Below, one piece after another: positions 19,301 through 27,500 of a stretch of DNA of 64,000 nucleotides. The DNA comes from Pseudomonas sp. B21-015 (GTDB lineage Bacteria; Pseudomonadota; Gammaproteobacteria; Pseudomonadales; Pseudomonadaceae), in contig NZ_CP087196.1 of the NCBI RefSeq assembly GCF_024749285.1, positions 2,852,001-2,916,000 of the forward strand, written 5' to 3'. The position numbers and the translations under genes were made by a program. The notes under the pieces were generated by a model, which was not told where the DNA came from, searched no databases, and saw nothing but the letters and a program-made list of their open reading frames with translations. Position 1 is the first letter of the stretch. Every line of letters starts with the position of its first letter.

Positions 19301-22300
19301 GCACACCCGTTCATTCCAGGCCGAGGCTGATGGCTATGTGCGTGCCGAAGGGGTGGGTGTGCTGTTGCTCAAACCATTGGCCGACGCGCTACGGGACGGA
19401 GACCGGATCCATCTAAAAATCAAGGGCAGCGGCGTGGGTCATGGCGGGCGAGGGATTTCGCTGACTGCCCCCGATCACGCCAGCATGCAAGCGGCGATGG
19501 TTGCCGCCTACCGCAGCGCCGGGGTTGCGCCGCACACTGTCAGCTACGTGGAAGCCCACGGCACCGGTTCGGCGATGGGCGATGCCATCGAAATTGACGC
19601 GATCCAGGCGGCGCGTGTGCAGTTGAGCGGTGGTGACCAACTCGGCGCGGCCTGGAACATCAGCACCTTGAAACCGCTGATCGGGCATTGTGAGTTGGCG
19701 TCCGGCATGGCGGCGTTGTTCAAGGTGATAGACGCAGTGAAACAGCGCCAGTTGCCGGGCATTGCGGGGTATCAACAACTCAATCCCGCGATCACACTCG
19801 ATCCGCAGCAACTGTCGCTCTCGTCCGGGAACCGGCCATGGCCGGCGTTGAAGGACATCGACGGTCACGAGATGCCACGTCGGGCGAGCATCAACAGTTA
19901 TGGTTTTGGCGGTGTCAATGCCCATCTGGTCGTGGAGGAACACAACGCCCGCCATCGTGTGGCAGCGGGCGACAGTGAGCCTCAATTGATCCTGTTGTCG
20001 GCGCGAGATGTCGACCGACTGAAGGAGCAGGCGGCACGGTTGAACCGCGCCATTAGCCAACGCAGCGATCTGTGTCTGGCTGACATTGCTTGCACGCTGC
20101 AAGTGGGGCGAACGGCGATGGCTTGCCGCTGGGCTTGCGTGGTGGATAGCATCAAGTCTCTGCAACAGCAGCTGGACGCACTCGCTCGGGGCTTGTCGGA
20201 CAATGTCTCGCTGGTTGATGAACAGGCGACTGCCATTGGCGAGACGGTCACCCAGGCACTGCTGGAGCGCGACTTGCTCGCGCTGGCCGATTATTGGCGG
20301 CAGGGCATCGAACCGGACTGGCGAAAACTACCGCATCTGGGTGAACCACAGCGAATTGGCTTACCGGGTTATGCCTTTGCGCGGGAGCGTCACTGGCTGG
20401 CGCCGCGACGGGTTGAAACTACAACTCAGGCAAGCGAATGCGAGACACCGTCACAAAAAAGCGTGCGCCAGATGCTAGCTGAGTTGCTGGGATGTGACCC
20501 GCAAACACTCGCGGGTTGCGAATCGCGGAGCCTGGCCAGCCTCGGCCTCAGCTCTCTAGGCGCGGTGGCCCTCAAGGCCAGGCTGGAGCAGCATCTGCAA
20601 TTGTCGGTATCGTTGGCACAACTGAGCCCGTACCTGAGCCTTGGCTCAGTGGAAACTTGTCTGGCAGCTCTGAAGCGACAAGGCGACGATCAGCTTGTGC
20701 CTGTGTTGCAGGTCGCTCCCGACGCCCGGCATCAGCCTTTTGCGCTCAATGATATCCAGCAATCTTTTTTGTCGGGCCGCAGGCTGCTGGCCGAGTCTGA
20801 GCGGGTCGGTTGCCATATCTATCTGGAATTCGACTGGCCGGAGCTGGACGTCTACAGGCTAAATCAGGCGTGGAATCGATTGATGTTTCGCCACGACGCG
20901 TTACGGCTCAGGTTGCTGAATGACGGCCGCCAACAGGTCGGCGAACTGCCGCCTTATCGCTTCAAAACCCACGACTTTCGCCGTAGCGAACCAACTGACC
21001 GCGAGCAGTCGCTGGCAGCCCTTCGCACGTCGATGTCGCACAAGGTTTATCTGAGCGGCCAGGAAACGCTGTTTGAAATAGTCGTTTCGCTGCTGGATCA
21101 CCAAGTCAGCCGGGTTCATCTGAGCATCGACGAGTTGATTGTCGATGCCACTTCTTTGGAGGTGCTGTTGCAGCAATGGCTGATGATTTATCAGGAATCT
21201 GCCACCGAGTTGCCGGCTCAGGGCGTGTCGTTGCGTGATTATCAGCTGTCGCTGGAGGCTTTCAAACAGTCGCCACGCTACCAGCGTGATTTGCAGTACT
21301 GGGTCGACAAGCTGGCGCAGGCACCGACTGGCTTGTCCTTGCCCAAGGCATCGCGACCTGCTGGCCGCGAGCGTCGTCGATTGACTTCAACCCTTGAGCA
21401 GAGCTGCTGGCAGCGATTGAAAGCGCGGGGCGATGCTTTGCAGGTTTCAGGCACTGCACTGCTGTTGAGTCTGTTCGGGTTGATCCTGCAACAGGCCAAT
21501 GCCGGCAAGGCCTTTTCGTTGATATCGACCAGTTATGGCCGACTCCCGGTGCACCCAGACATTGATCGGCTGGTCGGGCCGCTGATCTCCACGCAGTTCT
21601 TTGTCTTTGCCGGCGCGGCGGAACAAACCCTGGCCGAACTGGCGCAACAGGTGCAGCGCCAGTTGCTGGCGGACCTTGATCACGCCAGCGTCAGTGGCAT
21701 CTCTGCACTTCGCGAAGTCCGTCAGCGTGGCGACAAATCGAAGCTGTTCAACGGTGGCGAGGTGGTCTTCACCTCGATGCTCAACAACCCGGTAATCGAC
21801 GGCGCGCCGAGCTTTGGCGACGCCCAACACTACTGCGTCACCCAGACGCCACAGATCAACCTCGATCACCAATTGCGCGAGCGTGGCGGGGCGTTGAGTT
21901 TCAGCTGGGACGTCGCCATCGACTGCTATCCCGTCGGCATGATCGATCAGCTGTTTGGCAACTATTGCCAGTTGCTGGTCACGTTGGCGAATGGTGATAA
22001 CGACTGGTGGGCGCTCAAAACATCAACGCTGGTTCATGTGGCTCCTTTTGAGCTGGCGCCCGGTGCGCCGCCAAAGATACCTTTTGCATTGACTGATCAG
22101 CAGCAGGCCTACGCTTTCAACCGTTCTTTGCACCGGGGGCAGGGCAGTTCACATCTCTATATGGCCGTTGCTATCGAAGCGCTGGATATTGCTCGACTGG
22201 AAAAGGCCTGGCAGCAGTTGGTGGCGCACCATCCGATGCTGCGGACCCGGATTCTGCCCAATGGCACCCAGCAGATCTTGGAAGCACCGCTATTGATGAA

Positions 22301-23312
22301 ACTCGAAACGGTCGAGAAGAATATCAGTGGATCGCGGATCGTCGAAGAGATGCTTGGCCGGGTGACGGCGCTGGGAGAGTGGCCTTATGCTGAACTGCGG
22401 GTCAGTACGCTGGATGAACAACGCAGCCTGGTGCATCTGGCGGTGGACCTGCTGCTCGTCGACCTCCCCAGTCGAGATCTGTTGATCCATCAACTACTGA
22501 ATCTCTACCACGGTCTACCGCAGACGCCGTTGGTCATCAATTTTGGTAGTTATATGGAGGCTCTCGGACAGTACAACCGCACACCAGCGGCGCAAAACGC
22601 AGCTCTTTACTGGCAGGAAAAATTCCGACTGCTACCCCAAGGGCCGCAGGTGAATGACGAAAGGGATATCAATGGCCTGTACCTGGAATATGAGCACTAC
22701 CTTGATTGTTGGCCAGCGCTGCGTGATCGTATCGCACGAACAGGAATCTCGGCCGACGCGGTACTGATTTCTGCCTATGCCTGGAGCATTGCGAAACACT
22801 GCGCCCAGCCGGCCTTTACTCTGGTGGCCCCTGGTTGGAAGAGGCCTGCAGTGCACCCGCAGATCGACGCGCTGGTCGGCGACTTCACTACGTTGAGCTG
22901 GATCGATTTCAACAATGAACCTATGACTTTTATAGAGCAGGCCCGGCGTTGCGAACGGATCTTCACCGAGGATCAACAGCACAGCATGACCAATGGCCTG
23001 CAAGCACTTCGTAAGGTGGCGACGGACAAACAACGACCACGCAAACTTGATTTCCCTGTGGTTTTTACCCGACTCAACCCACAAGGGCCACTGGACCTGC
23101 CCGAGGGAGTAACACTCGTTAAAAGTACGAGTCGCACTCACGGTGTGGCGCTGGACAATCTGAGTATCGAGCAGGCAGAAGGTTTGTTGATCCACTGGGA
23201 TCTCGCGGCTAACCGCCTGACTCCGACACTGGTTGACGCAATGTTTGCCGATTACTGTCGCTTACTAGAGGGTTTGGCTGCCGACGAAGGAGCATGGGGA
23301 TTGGGAGAATAA
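16350..23312 (+). CDS. rzxA: Loading protein of the PKS/NRPS line: adaptor-GNAT-ACP-KS-ACP-Cy-Cy
   Basis: A 2320-aa protein that begins the chain. Counting from the ATG at 16350: an adaptor-like region 1-460; a GNAT-type loading domain about 463-660 (SLNILPTHQYSGYGDQLLEF), as in CurA-type starters that decarboxylate malonyl units to acetyl; ACP with Ser716 (GLDSAD); KS about 783-1210 with Cys935, EAHGTGS and IGHCELASG; a second carrier with Ser1402 in LGLSSLG, where Ser1401 replaces the usual Asp; then two condensation-like domains. Both carry the heterocyclization motif DxxxxDxxS: D1594/D1599/S1602 and D2033/D2038/S2041. Tandem Cy domains acting on a Ser loaded by a downstream A-PCP (expected in RzxB, outside the window) fit the 2-methyloxazole of rhizoxin. 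A GTG at 16320 overlapping the rzxG stop is an alternative start. Confidence 0.85.
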   Translation: MEKTMNATFTDQLFFIASVLSLESRQLISRSGINQPFGFAPFVAAASINAGPLRVAFDGLKAFGWLSQSSGDEYFFNGRASAIGTLPTEVAELFSLLAPRRMPCAEDIPHLWRWLELSALDWNLLCPAFIRGLNELLSLVLLRRLQLNGAIDIDTGRVDPRRIDNGQTGPERIQLLSDFLRTQQWIRCEERQLVLHPERRTLINERLSEPFLAYYASLPATLDDLLFGKGERWAGVLQWLKGAAEQQVWPGDRPALEQLLGKVFDAQPLSAQPDWIVELGGHPGVALSELGQWVRHHTARGQALDSNPLQLLMLDDAVVSDPAALRQRLRNAGVGASARVLWLGIGQQNLQQPGTAPQQPALQVPQRYYLRCDGQAAEGASVLGSLQTSAKALAALIGEQSIVLSESHWRPDGPQADHFACHYPVEAAHYLMALAGAGLFADPGMLHRLPLDGIDCAATSGCYRAREYRVRHVTLADMPALLTLEQACWPEGGRVDEHILRRRLNQDPAGQLALELKGEVVGVIYSQRITRIEGLFAVNFATVDQLFHGNGSTLQIQSLNILPTHQYSGYGDQLLEFMLQYCTLLNGVDTVVGVTRCKDYPKYRDIAQADYIHSRDERGVLLDPVLRFHELHGAQIERLVPGYRPADADNAGHGVLVRYDLACRQRQEIQLATVMVDQPAISIDDAVRQGVNRCLGQAQGSRVSPRHSLMELGLDSADLLALSEQLGMTFGLSLEPSFFFRYNSVEKIVAALQERLGTQVPPSKETQAALAQKPPSTLAVADDDFAVIGISGCFPGGELEGFWAAVRSGVSQIRDVPPERATAGPAGGYIDGIECFDHWFFGVSAAEAALMDPQQRLLLQHAWWALDDAAIAAAAFARRETGVFVAAAPSEYREVVEVPRDSPYLLTSSSPCMYANRISWFLDLRGPSEYCNTACSSVLVALHRAMQSIRAGECRQALVGAVNLLLSPDETAGYRQMGFLSEQPHTRSFQAEADGYVRAEGVGVLLLKPLADALRDGDRIHLKIKGSGVGHGGRGISLTAPDHASMQAAMVAAYRSAGVAPHTVSYVEAHGTGSAMGDAIEIDAIQAARVQLSGGDQLGAAWNISTLKPLIGHCELASGMAALFKVIDAVKQRQLPGIAGYQQLNPAITLDPQQLSLSSGNRPWPALKDIDGHEMPRRASINSYGFGGVNAHLVVEEHNARHRVAAGDSEPQLILLSARDVDRLKEQAARLNRAISQRSDLCLADIACTLQVGRTAMACRWACVVDSIKSLQQQLDALARGLSDNVSLVDEQATAIGETVTQALLERDLLALADYWRQGIEPDWRKLPHLGEPQRIGLPGYAFARERHWLAPRRVETTTQASECETPSQKSVRQMLAELLGCDPQTLAGCESRSLASLGLSSLGAVALKARLEQHLQLSVSLAQLSPYLSLGSVETCLAALKRQGDDQLVPVLQVAPDARHQPFALNDIQQSFLSGRRLLAESERVGCHIYLEFDWPELDVYRLNQAWNRLMFRHDALRLRLLNDGRQQVGELPPYRFKTHDFRRSEPTDREQSLAALRTSMSHKVYLSGQETLFEIVVSLLDHQVSRVHLSIDELIVDATSLEVLLQQWLMIYQESATELPAQGVSLRDYQLSLEAFKQSPRYQRDLQYWVDKLAQAPTGLSLPKASRPAGRERRRLTSTLEQSCWQRLKARGDALQVSGTALLLSLFGLILQQANAGKAFSLISTSYGRLPVHPDIDRLVGPLISTQFFVFAGAAEQTLAELAQQVQRQLLADLDHASVSGISALREVRQRGDKSKLFNGGEVVFTSMLNNPVIDGAPSFGDAQHYCVTQTPQINLDHQLRERGGALSFSWDVAIDCYPVGMIDQLFGNYCQLLVTLANGDNDWWALKTSTLVHVAPFELAPGAPPKIPFALTDQQQAYAFNRSLHRGQGSSHLYMAVAIEALDIARLEKAWQQLVAHHPMLRTRILPNGTQQILEAPLLMKLETVEKNISGSRIVEEMLGRVTALGEWPYAELRVSTLDEQRSLVHLAVDLLLVDLPSRDLLIHQLLNLYHGLPQTPLVINFGSYMEALGQYNRTPAAQNAALYWQEKFRLLPQGPQVNDERDINGLYLEYEHYLDCWPALRDRIARTGISADAVLISAYAWSIAKHCAQPAFTLVAPGWKRPAVHPQIDALVGDFTTLSWIDFNNEPMTFIEQARRCERIFTEDQQHSMTNGLQALRKVATDKQRPRKLDFPVVFTRLNPQGPLDLPEGVTLVKSTSRTHGVALDNLSIEQAEGLLIHWDLAANRLTPTLVDAMFADYCRLLEGLAADEGAWGLGE

Positions 23313-23318
23313 AGCACA

Positions 23319-23531
23319 CTAAGTGCTTGTACGGATCTTTCTTATAGAGGCATTTCTGGAAGGGGGTAGCCCGCTGTGGAGCCACACGGCCACCCCGAAA
23401 CCGTTAGTGAGCAGATCAGTAGCGTCTTGAGTTGCGTGACCCAATCCGCCTCGTCTGGACAGCTGTGCCAGACTTTCTGTAAAGCAGCTGATCGCTAAAG
23501 ATGCGAAACGAATGACTTCATTCAGGTTCAT
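23319..23531 (-). CDS. Possible 71-residue small protein coupled to the MATE gene
   Basis: The ATG overlaps the stop of the MATE gene as ATGA, the classical coupling arrangement. The predicted peptide starts MNLNEVIRFASLAISCF, then has a Gly-rich stretch and the run TNGFGVAVWLHSGLPPS. I recognise no family. It lies in the 215-bp gap between rzxA and the exporter, and it could equally be a chance frame in the 3' region. Confidence 0.3.
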   Translation of the reverse strand: MNLNEVIRFASLAISCFTESLAQLSRRGGLGHATQDATDLLTNGFGVAVWLHSGLPPSRNASIRKIRTST

Positions 23532-24928
23532 AGGGCGCTCTCGCTGGCCGGATGAGGATCGACGTGAAGACGGTTTTCGGCCCCTCGAATGGCTTTGGCG
23601 ATTCGCCAGAAATAAATGGCGCCAATCAAAAATTCGAACACCGAACCGATGACCCAGCATGTGATCAGCGACGACGGGACATCGCGATTGCTCATCGCGA
23701 CGTAATAGATCAACGGAATGCTTATAAACCACATCAGAACCAGGCGCACGACCAGCGAAAATCTGGCCATGCCAATACTCTCCAAGACGGCTGCACCCGT
23801 CATAGAGAAGACAAAGGCGGCGGAGAATGTCCACAGTACGCGTTGTGTATCGATGGCCAGGGCGACGGTCTCCGGGTTGTGCCCCAGGTCGCCGAAAGCC
23901 TTGAGCAAGACCTGTGGCAAAGTGATTTGAACGGTGGAAACCAGCAGCACGTAGAGCAGCTCGATGGTCACGGTCACCCGTAGGATCGTTGCCAACTCAG
24001 TGTATTGCTCCTTGCCCACTGCAGTGGCGCACAGAATGCTGCAACCAATACCCAAACCGATGATCGGGATGATGCCCAGGTAATTGATCGTCAGATTGAC
24101 GTTGTTTGCCGCTAGCGCACTAGAGCCCAGTACCGCGACTATCCAGATGAATGCAGTGTTGCCGAGCTGATCCACCCCGGCGGATAAGCCACTGGGAACA
24201 CCTCTACGCAGCCGGAAGAACAGCCGGGGCAGTAGGCGCTCGCTACGGGCAATGAAGATGTTCATCAACTCAAGCCAGATTTCTCGAGGCAGCATTACTG
24301 CGTAGCACGTCAGCATGGACAGAGTGCCGATCAACGTACCGATAGCGGCTCCGGCCATTCCCATTTCGGGCAGCCCGAACTTTCCGAAGACCAGGCCGAC
24401 GGTGAAGATTGAGTCGACTACTTGACCAACGATGCCGACCATGAGCGTTTCGCGGGTTCGACCCACACCGTTGAAGAACGAGGACAGCGCTGTGTCGATC
24501 GTCATTACGCCACCGAAAATCGCCGCCCAGAGCATGTACTGCGATTCGAGGCTGACAATCTGCGGTGGGCGGGAGCTGAGCTGTGGGATCATCGCGATCA
24601 GCGGGGCGGCGACAAACAGCAGGGCACCGCAGGCAATACCAAGGAGCAGCCCCAGCGCGGCTTCATTCCAAGCCTCGCTGAGCCCCGATCGACCATTCGC
24701 CTGTGCAATAAAGGAACGTGACACGCCCACGGTGCTACAGAAGAAAGCGATGATCGCCATGCTCGTGAATACTGCTGGACCGGAGGCGGCCAGCGTATCT
24801 TGTGAGTAGTGTGCCAGGCATAGCCTGTCGACAAGCATCATCAATAAATTGCCGACCATCGTCCCCATCAACGGAAACGAGACGATGGCGATTCTTTTCG
24901 CCACCCCTGCGTCAAACCAGTGCCGCAT
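23528..24928 (-). CDS. MATE-family multidrug efflux protein
   Basis: This is an inner-membrane antiporter of 466 aa, almost entirely made of hydrophobic segments (about twelve). The N-terminal part reads FPLMGTMVGNLLMMLVD and the second bundle repeats the MATE pseudo-symmetry (GVPSGLSAGVDQLGNTAF; GLGIGCSILCATAVG). A GTG lies two codons upstream, but the ATG at 24928 is eight bases after AAGGA and is preferred. It converges on rzxA across about 215 bp, so it may export the polyketide or simply border the cluster. No regulator adjoins it except the divergently read HxlR gene further on, which has its own context. Confidence 0.85.
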   Translation of the reverse strand: MRHWFDAGVAKRIAIVSFPLMGTMVGNLLMMLVDRLCLAHYSQDTLAASGPAVFTSMAIIAFFCSTVGVSRSFIAQANGRSGLSEAWNEAALGLLLGIACGALLFVAAPLIAMIPQLSSRPPQIVSLESQYMLWAAIFGGVMTIDTALSSFFNGVGRTRETLMVGIVGQVVDSIFTVGLVFGKFGLPEMGMAGAAIGTLIGTLSMLTCYAVMLPREIWLELMNIFIARSERLLPRLFFRLRRGVPSGLSAGVDQLGNTAFIWIVAVLGSSALAANNVNLTINYLGIIPIIGLGIGCSILCATAVGKEQYTELATILRVTVTIELLYVLLVSTVQITLPQVLLKAFGDLGHNPETVALAIDTQRVLWTFSAAFVFSMTGAAVLESIGMARFSLVVRLVLMWFISIPLIYYVAMSNRDVPSSLITCWVIGSVFEFLIGAIYFWRIAKAIRGAENRLHVDPHPASESAL

Positions 24929-24999
24929 ATTCACATTCCTTTGTCTCGCGGCTGCCGCGATGGTCGCTGCCGTTTCCAGGTGGCACCATCGCCCGATGC

Positions 25000-25392
25000 T
25001 TAAGTGCTTTCAGGTTTGCGACCGCGCGAGTTTGGCTTCACCGGCACGCTTTTCCCATACTCGCTCCACCATAACGCGAGTGCCTCCATCGTCGGCCCGA
25101 GCGCACGGGCCTTTGCCGTCATTTCATATTCGACGCGAGGGGGCACTTCTGCGAAGACTGTTCGCGACACCAGCCCATCGTTTTCGAGCTCACGAAGTTG
25201 TGCCGTCAGCATGTGCTGGGTGATGCCGCTAATCGCCTTGCGCAGTTCTCCGAAACGATAGATCCGCTGGTTCAACAACCACATGATTTCCAGCTTCCAC
25301 TTGCCTGAAAGCAGCGCAAATGCACGGCGCATTTCCTCGTGCATGTTGATCTGATCATCACCATTGGTCTGGTTTTCCATACTAAGCACCAC
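25000..25392 (-). CDS. HxlR-family winged-helix transcriptional regulator
   Basis: A 130-aa DNA-binding protein with the family hallmarks LLSGKWKLEIMWLL, RFGELRKAISGITQHMLT and VPPRVEYEMTAKARALGP. HxlR proteins often sense electrophiles or redox changes and repress a divergent neighbour. The start is a GTG at 25392, seven bases after an AGGA; the ATG four codons later has no ribosome site. It is divergent from the DoxX-like gene across 83 bp, which is the likely shared control region. Confidence 0.88.
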   Translation of the reverse strand: MVLSMENQTNGDDQINMHEEMRRAFALLSGKWKLEIMWLLNQRIYRFGELRKAISGITQHMLTAQLRELENDGLVSRTVFAEVPPRVEYEMTAKARALGPTMEALALWWSEYGKSVPVKPNSRGRKPEST

Positions 25393-25401
25393 TTTTTCAT
25401 C

Positions 25402-25411
25402 CTACTTGTAG
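25402..25411. promoter_or_regulatory. Candidate operator between hxlR and the DoxX-like gene
   Basis: A short dyad, CTAC-TT-GTAG, lies in the 83-bp divergent region. HxlR/YodB-type regulators bind short dyads in such positions, so this is a plausible but unproven site. Confidence 0.3.
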
Positions 25412-25475
25412 CTTTTCATATTAGGCGACATCTTTGGCCTGAGTCGACGTATTAACACTTGCTCAGGAAAACCTC

Positions 25476-25886
25476 ATGATCGAAAACTATGTTTATTGGA
25501 TCAGCACGGCACTGCTGTCGCTGCTCTATTTCGCTTCCGCCTCCATGTACATCGCCAAGGGCGACTATGTTCGAAATGCACAAGCGGAGTTGGGCTATTC
25601 AGCCTCCTACCTGGTGCCTTTCATGATCGTGGTCAAGGTACTTGGGCCTGCCGCGATTCTGTGGCGCTTTAACGTGGCGCTCAGTGATCTTGCCTATGTC
25701 GGCATGTTTTATCACCTGCTGCTTTCCGCTTTAGCACACCTGGGTGTTCGCAAGCCCAAAGGCTCTATCCCGGCAGTTGTAGGACTCATCCTCTTGGTTG
25801 CCTCCTTCATGACACAAAACGCTGTTCGCGATCTTCCGTCGCCTTACCCACCGCTGACGGCGGTCATCCAGACGCCTCTTAAATAA
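25476..25886 (+). CDS. DoxX-like small integral membrane protein
   Basis: 136 aa with four hydrophobic helices (YWISTALLSLLYFASASMY, SASYLVPFMIVVKVLGPAAIL, DLAYVGMFYHLLLSALAHL, PAVVGLILLVASFMT). The overall pattern is that of DoxX-like membrane proteins, often paired with HxlR regulators and small oxidoreductases. AGGA precedes the ATG by eight bases. The SDR remnant follows 12 bp downstream, so an original doxX-SDR operon under HxlR control is likely. The biochemical role of this family is not established. Confidence 0.8.
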   Translation: MIENYVYWISTALLSLLYFASASMYIAKGDYVRNAQAELGYSASYLVPFMIVVKVLGPAAILWRFNVALSDLAYVGMFYHLLLSALAHLGVRKPKGSIPAVVGLILLVASFMTQNAVRDLPSPYPPLTAVIQTPLK

Positions 25887-25898
25887 AAGGAGACTTAT

Positions 25899-26134
25899 AT
25901 GACTCGACTCAATGGGAAAGTAGCCATCGTCACTGGAGCCGGTCGCGGCATCGGCCGCGCCACAGCGAAGTTGCGGCGGATGTGCCTGCTCCGACTAACG
26001 TACTTGGCCGTTATGGATCGCCCGAAGAGGACATTGCGCCGGTGGTGCTGTTTCTCGCCAGTAAAGATGGGCAATTTTTGACGGGGTATAGCCTGACGCC
26101 GGACGGTGGTCAGATCATCGATAGTGCGCGCTGA
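25899..26134 (+). pseudogene. Short-chain dehydrogenase/reductase, internally deleted and frameshifted
   Basis: A strong ribosome site (AAGGAG) and start lead into LNGKVAIVTGAGRGIGRATA, the SDR cofactor-binding N-terminus. The sequence then jumps straight to the SDR C-terminus, readable in another frame as LGRYGSPEEDIAPVVLFLAS and FLTGYSLTPDGGQIIDSAR. The catalytic Ser-Tyr-Lys core, roughly 170 residues, is missing at a junction near 25970. The enzyme cannot be functional. Confidence 0.88.
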
Positions 26135-26206
26135 TTTTACCGTCTAGTCAGCAACCGATTGCTCCACTGGGACCACAAGACTCGCCTTGGCGCATCTTGT
26201 GTTTTT

Positions 26207-27415
26207 TCAAGCGATGCTCTCCGATGCAACAGGCTCCCGCGAGGTTGCGCGTGCAGCCAGGAAGGCAAGAACAGCCGCCACGCCCAGCAACGCGGCGCTC
26301 AGCTCGAAGGTCGTTCGATAACCGCTTGAGTCAAAGACCAGCCCGCCCACGGTTGCTCCCGATGCAATGGCCAGTTGAATGATCGCCACCATTAAGCCGC
26401 CTCCCGCTTCAGCAGCCTCTGGCAATGTTCTGGCCAGCCATGTCCACCATCCCACCGGTGCAGCAGTCGCAACCAATCCCCAGAGGCCCAGCAAGACAGT
26501 CGTGGTTGCGGCCGAACTGCCGAACGAAACCAGCGCCAGTGCAATCACCGCCATCAAGATCGGGATGACGATGAGGGTGCGATGCAGGCCATTTTTCAAG
26601 AATGGTTCAATCAGGAAGGTTCCCGCGAGGCCCGCCAGACCCAGGACGAGCAACATCAGCGACAGCATGGAAACACTGACGTGCGTGACCGTTTCAAGGA
26701 AGGGGCGCAAATAGGTAAACAGCATGAACTGACCCATGAAAAAGACGCTGACCGCCACCATGCCTAACGCGACCGGTAGGCTTTGCATCAACCTGAAGAC
26801 ATTTCCAGTGCCTGAACCGCACTGCGACTTCATCGCTGGAAGGCTGAACAGAAGCCAGGCAGAGGCGACTATCGCGACCGGAATGACGCACAAGAATGCG
26901 CCGCGCCAGCCGATCAAGGCGCCGAGAAAACTGCCCAAAGGTGCTGCAATCACTGTCGCCAGAGCGTTGCCGCCGTTGACGATTGCCATTGCGCGAGTGA
27001 TCTGGTCATCAGGCACCAGGCGCATGGCGGTTGCCGCCGACAGCGACCAGAAGCCGCCTATCGCCACACCGATCAACGCGCGGCCGATCATGAACATCCA
27101 GTAGTTCGGCGCGAACGCAACCACTGTTCCGGAAAGGATCATCAACAGTGTCAGGGAAAGGAGCAGCGGTTTGCGGTCGACCCGCGCAGCCACTGAAGCA
27201 ATCAGGAGGCTGGCAAACAGCGCAAACAACCCAGAGACGGAAAGGCCCTGGCCCGCTTGCCCCTCGGTGATATGCAAATCGGCGGCAATCGGCGTCAGCA
27301 GGCTGACCGGCATGAATTCCGATGCCACCAGGACGAAGGCAGCGAGCGACATGGCGAATACGGCGCCCCACGATTGTTCAGTGCTCCGGTGGGCTGGGAG
27401 GGAGTGACGGGTCAT
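26207..27415 (-). CDS. MFS transporter of the DHA1 drug/nucleoside efflux type
   Basis: 402 aa with twelve predicted membrane helices. Seen: the conserved loop VAARVDRKPLL after helix 2, the GRALIGVAIGGFWSL region typical of the NepI/AraJ branch, and an even hydrophobic pattern throughout. The annotated start is the ATG at 27415, which has AGGA eight bases before it; the longer frame upstream has no signal. It is the last gene of a minus-strand run with the hydrolase and alcohol dehydrogenase, but an 85-bp gap leaves room for its own promoter. The substrate is unknown; NepI homologs export purine nucleosides. Confidence 0.85.
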   Translation of the reverse strand: MTRHSLPAHRSTEQSWGAVFAMSLAAFVLVASEFMPVSLLTPIAADLHITEGQAGQGLSVSGLFALFASLLIASVAARVDRKPLLLSLTLLMILSGTVVAFAPNYWMFMIGRALIGVAIGGFWSLSAATAMRLVPDDQITRAMAIVNGGNALATVIAAPLGSFLGALIGWRGAFLCVIPVAIVASAWLLFSLPAMKSQCGSGTGNVFRLMQSLPVALGMVAVSVFFMGQFMLFTYLRPFLETVTHVSVSMLSLMLLVLGLAGLAGTFLIEPFLKNGLHRTLIVIPILMAVIALALVSFGSSAATTTVLLGLWGLVATAAPVGWWTWLARTLPEAAEAGGGLMVAIIQLAIASGATVGGLVFDSSGYRTTFELSAALLGVAAVLAFLAARATSREPVASESIA

Positions 27416-27500
27416 TGATTGAATCCTGTAATGCGCGAAGCGTCGCGACCCCGGGAACGAGGCCGCGAGATAACCGGTGCCCGGCCGGGGCACCGGCAAG

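Noticed and set aside
23312..23328. Hairpin AAGCAC-ACTAA-GTGCTT at the rzxA stop as a terminator
   Set aside because: Only six base pairs and no T-tract; too weak to call.
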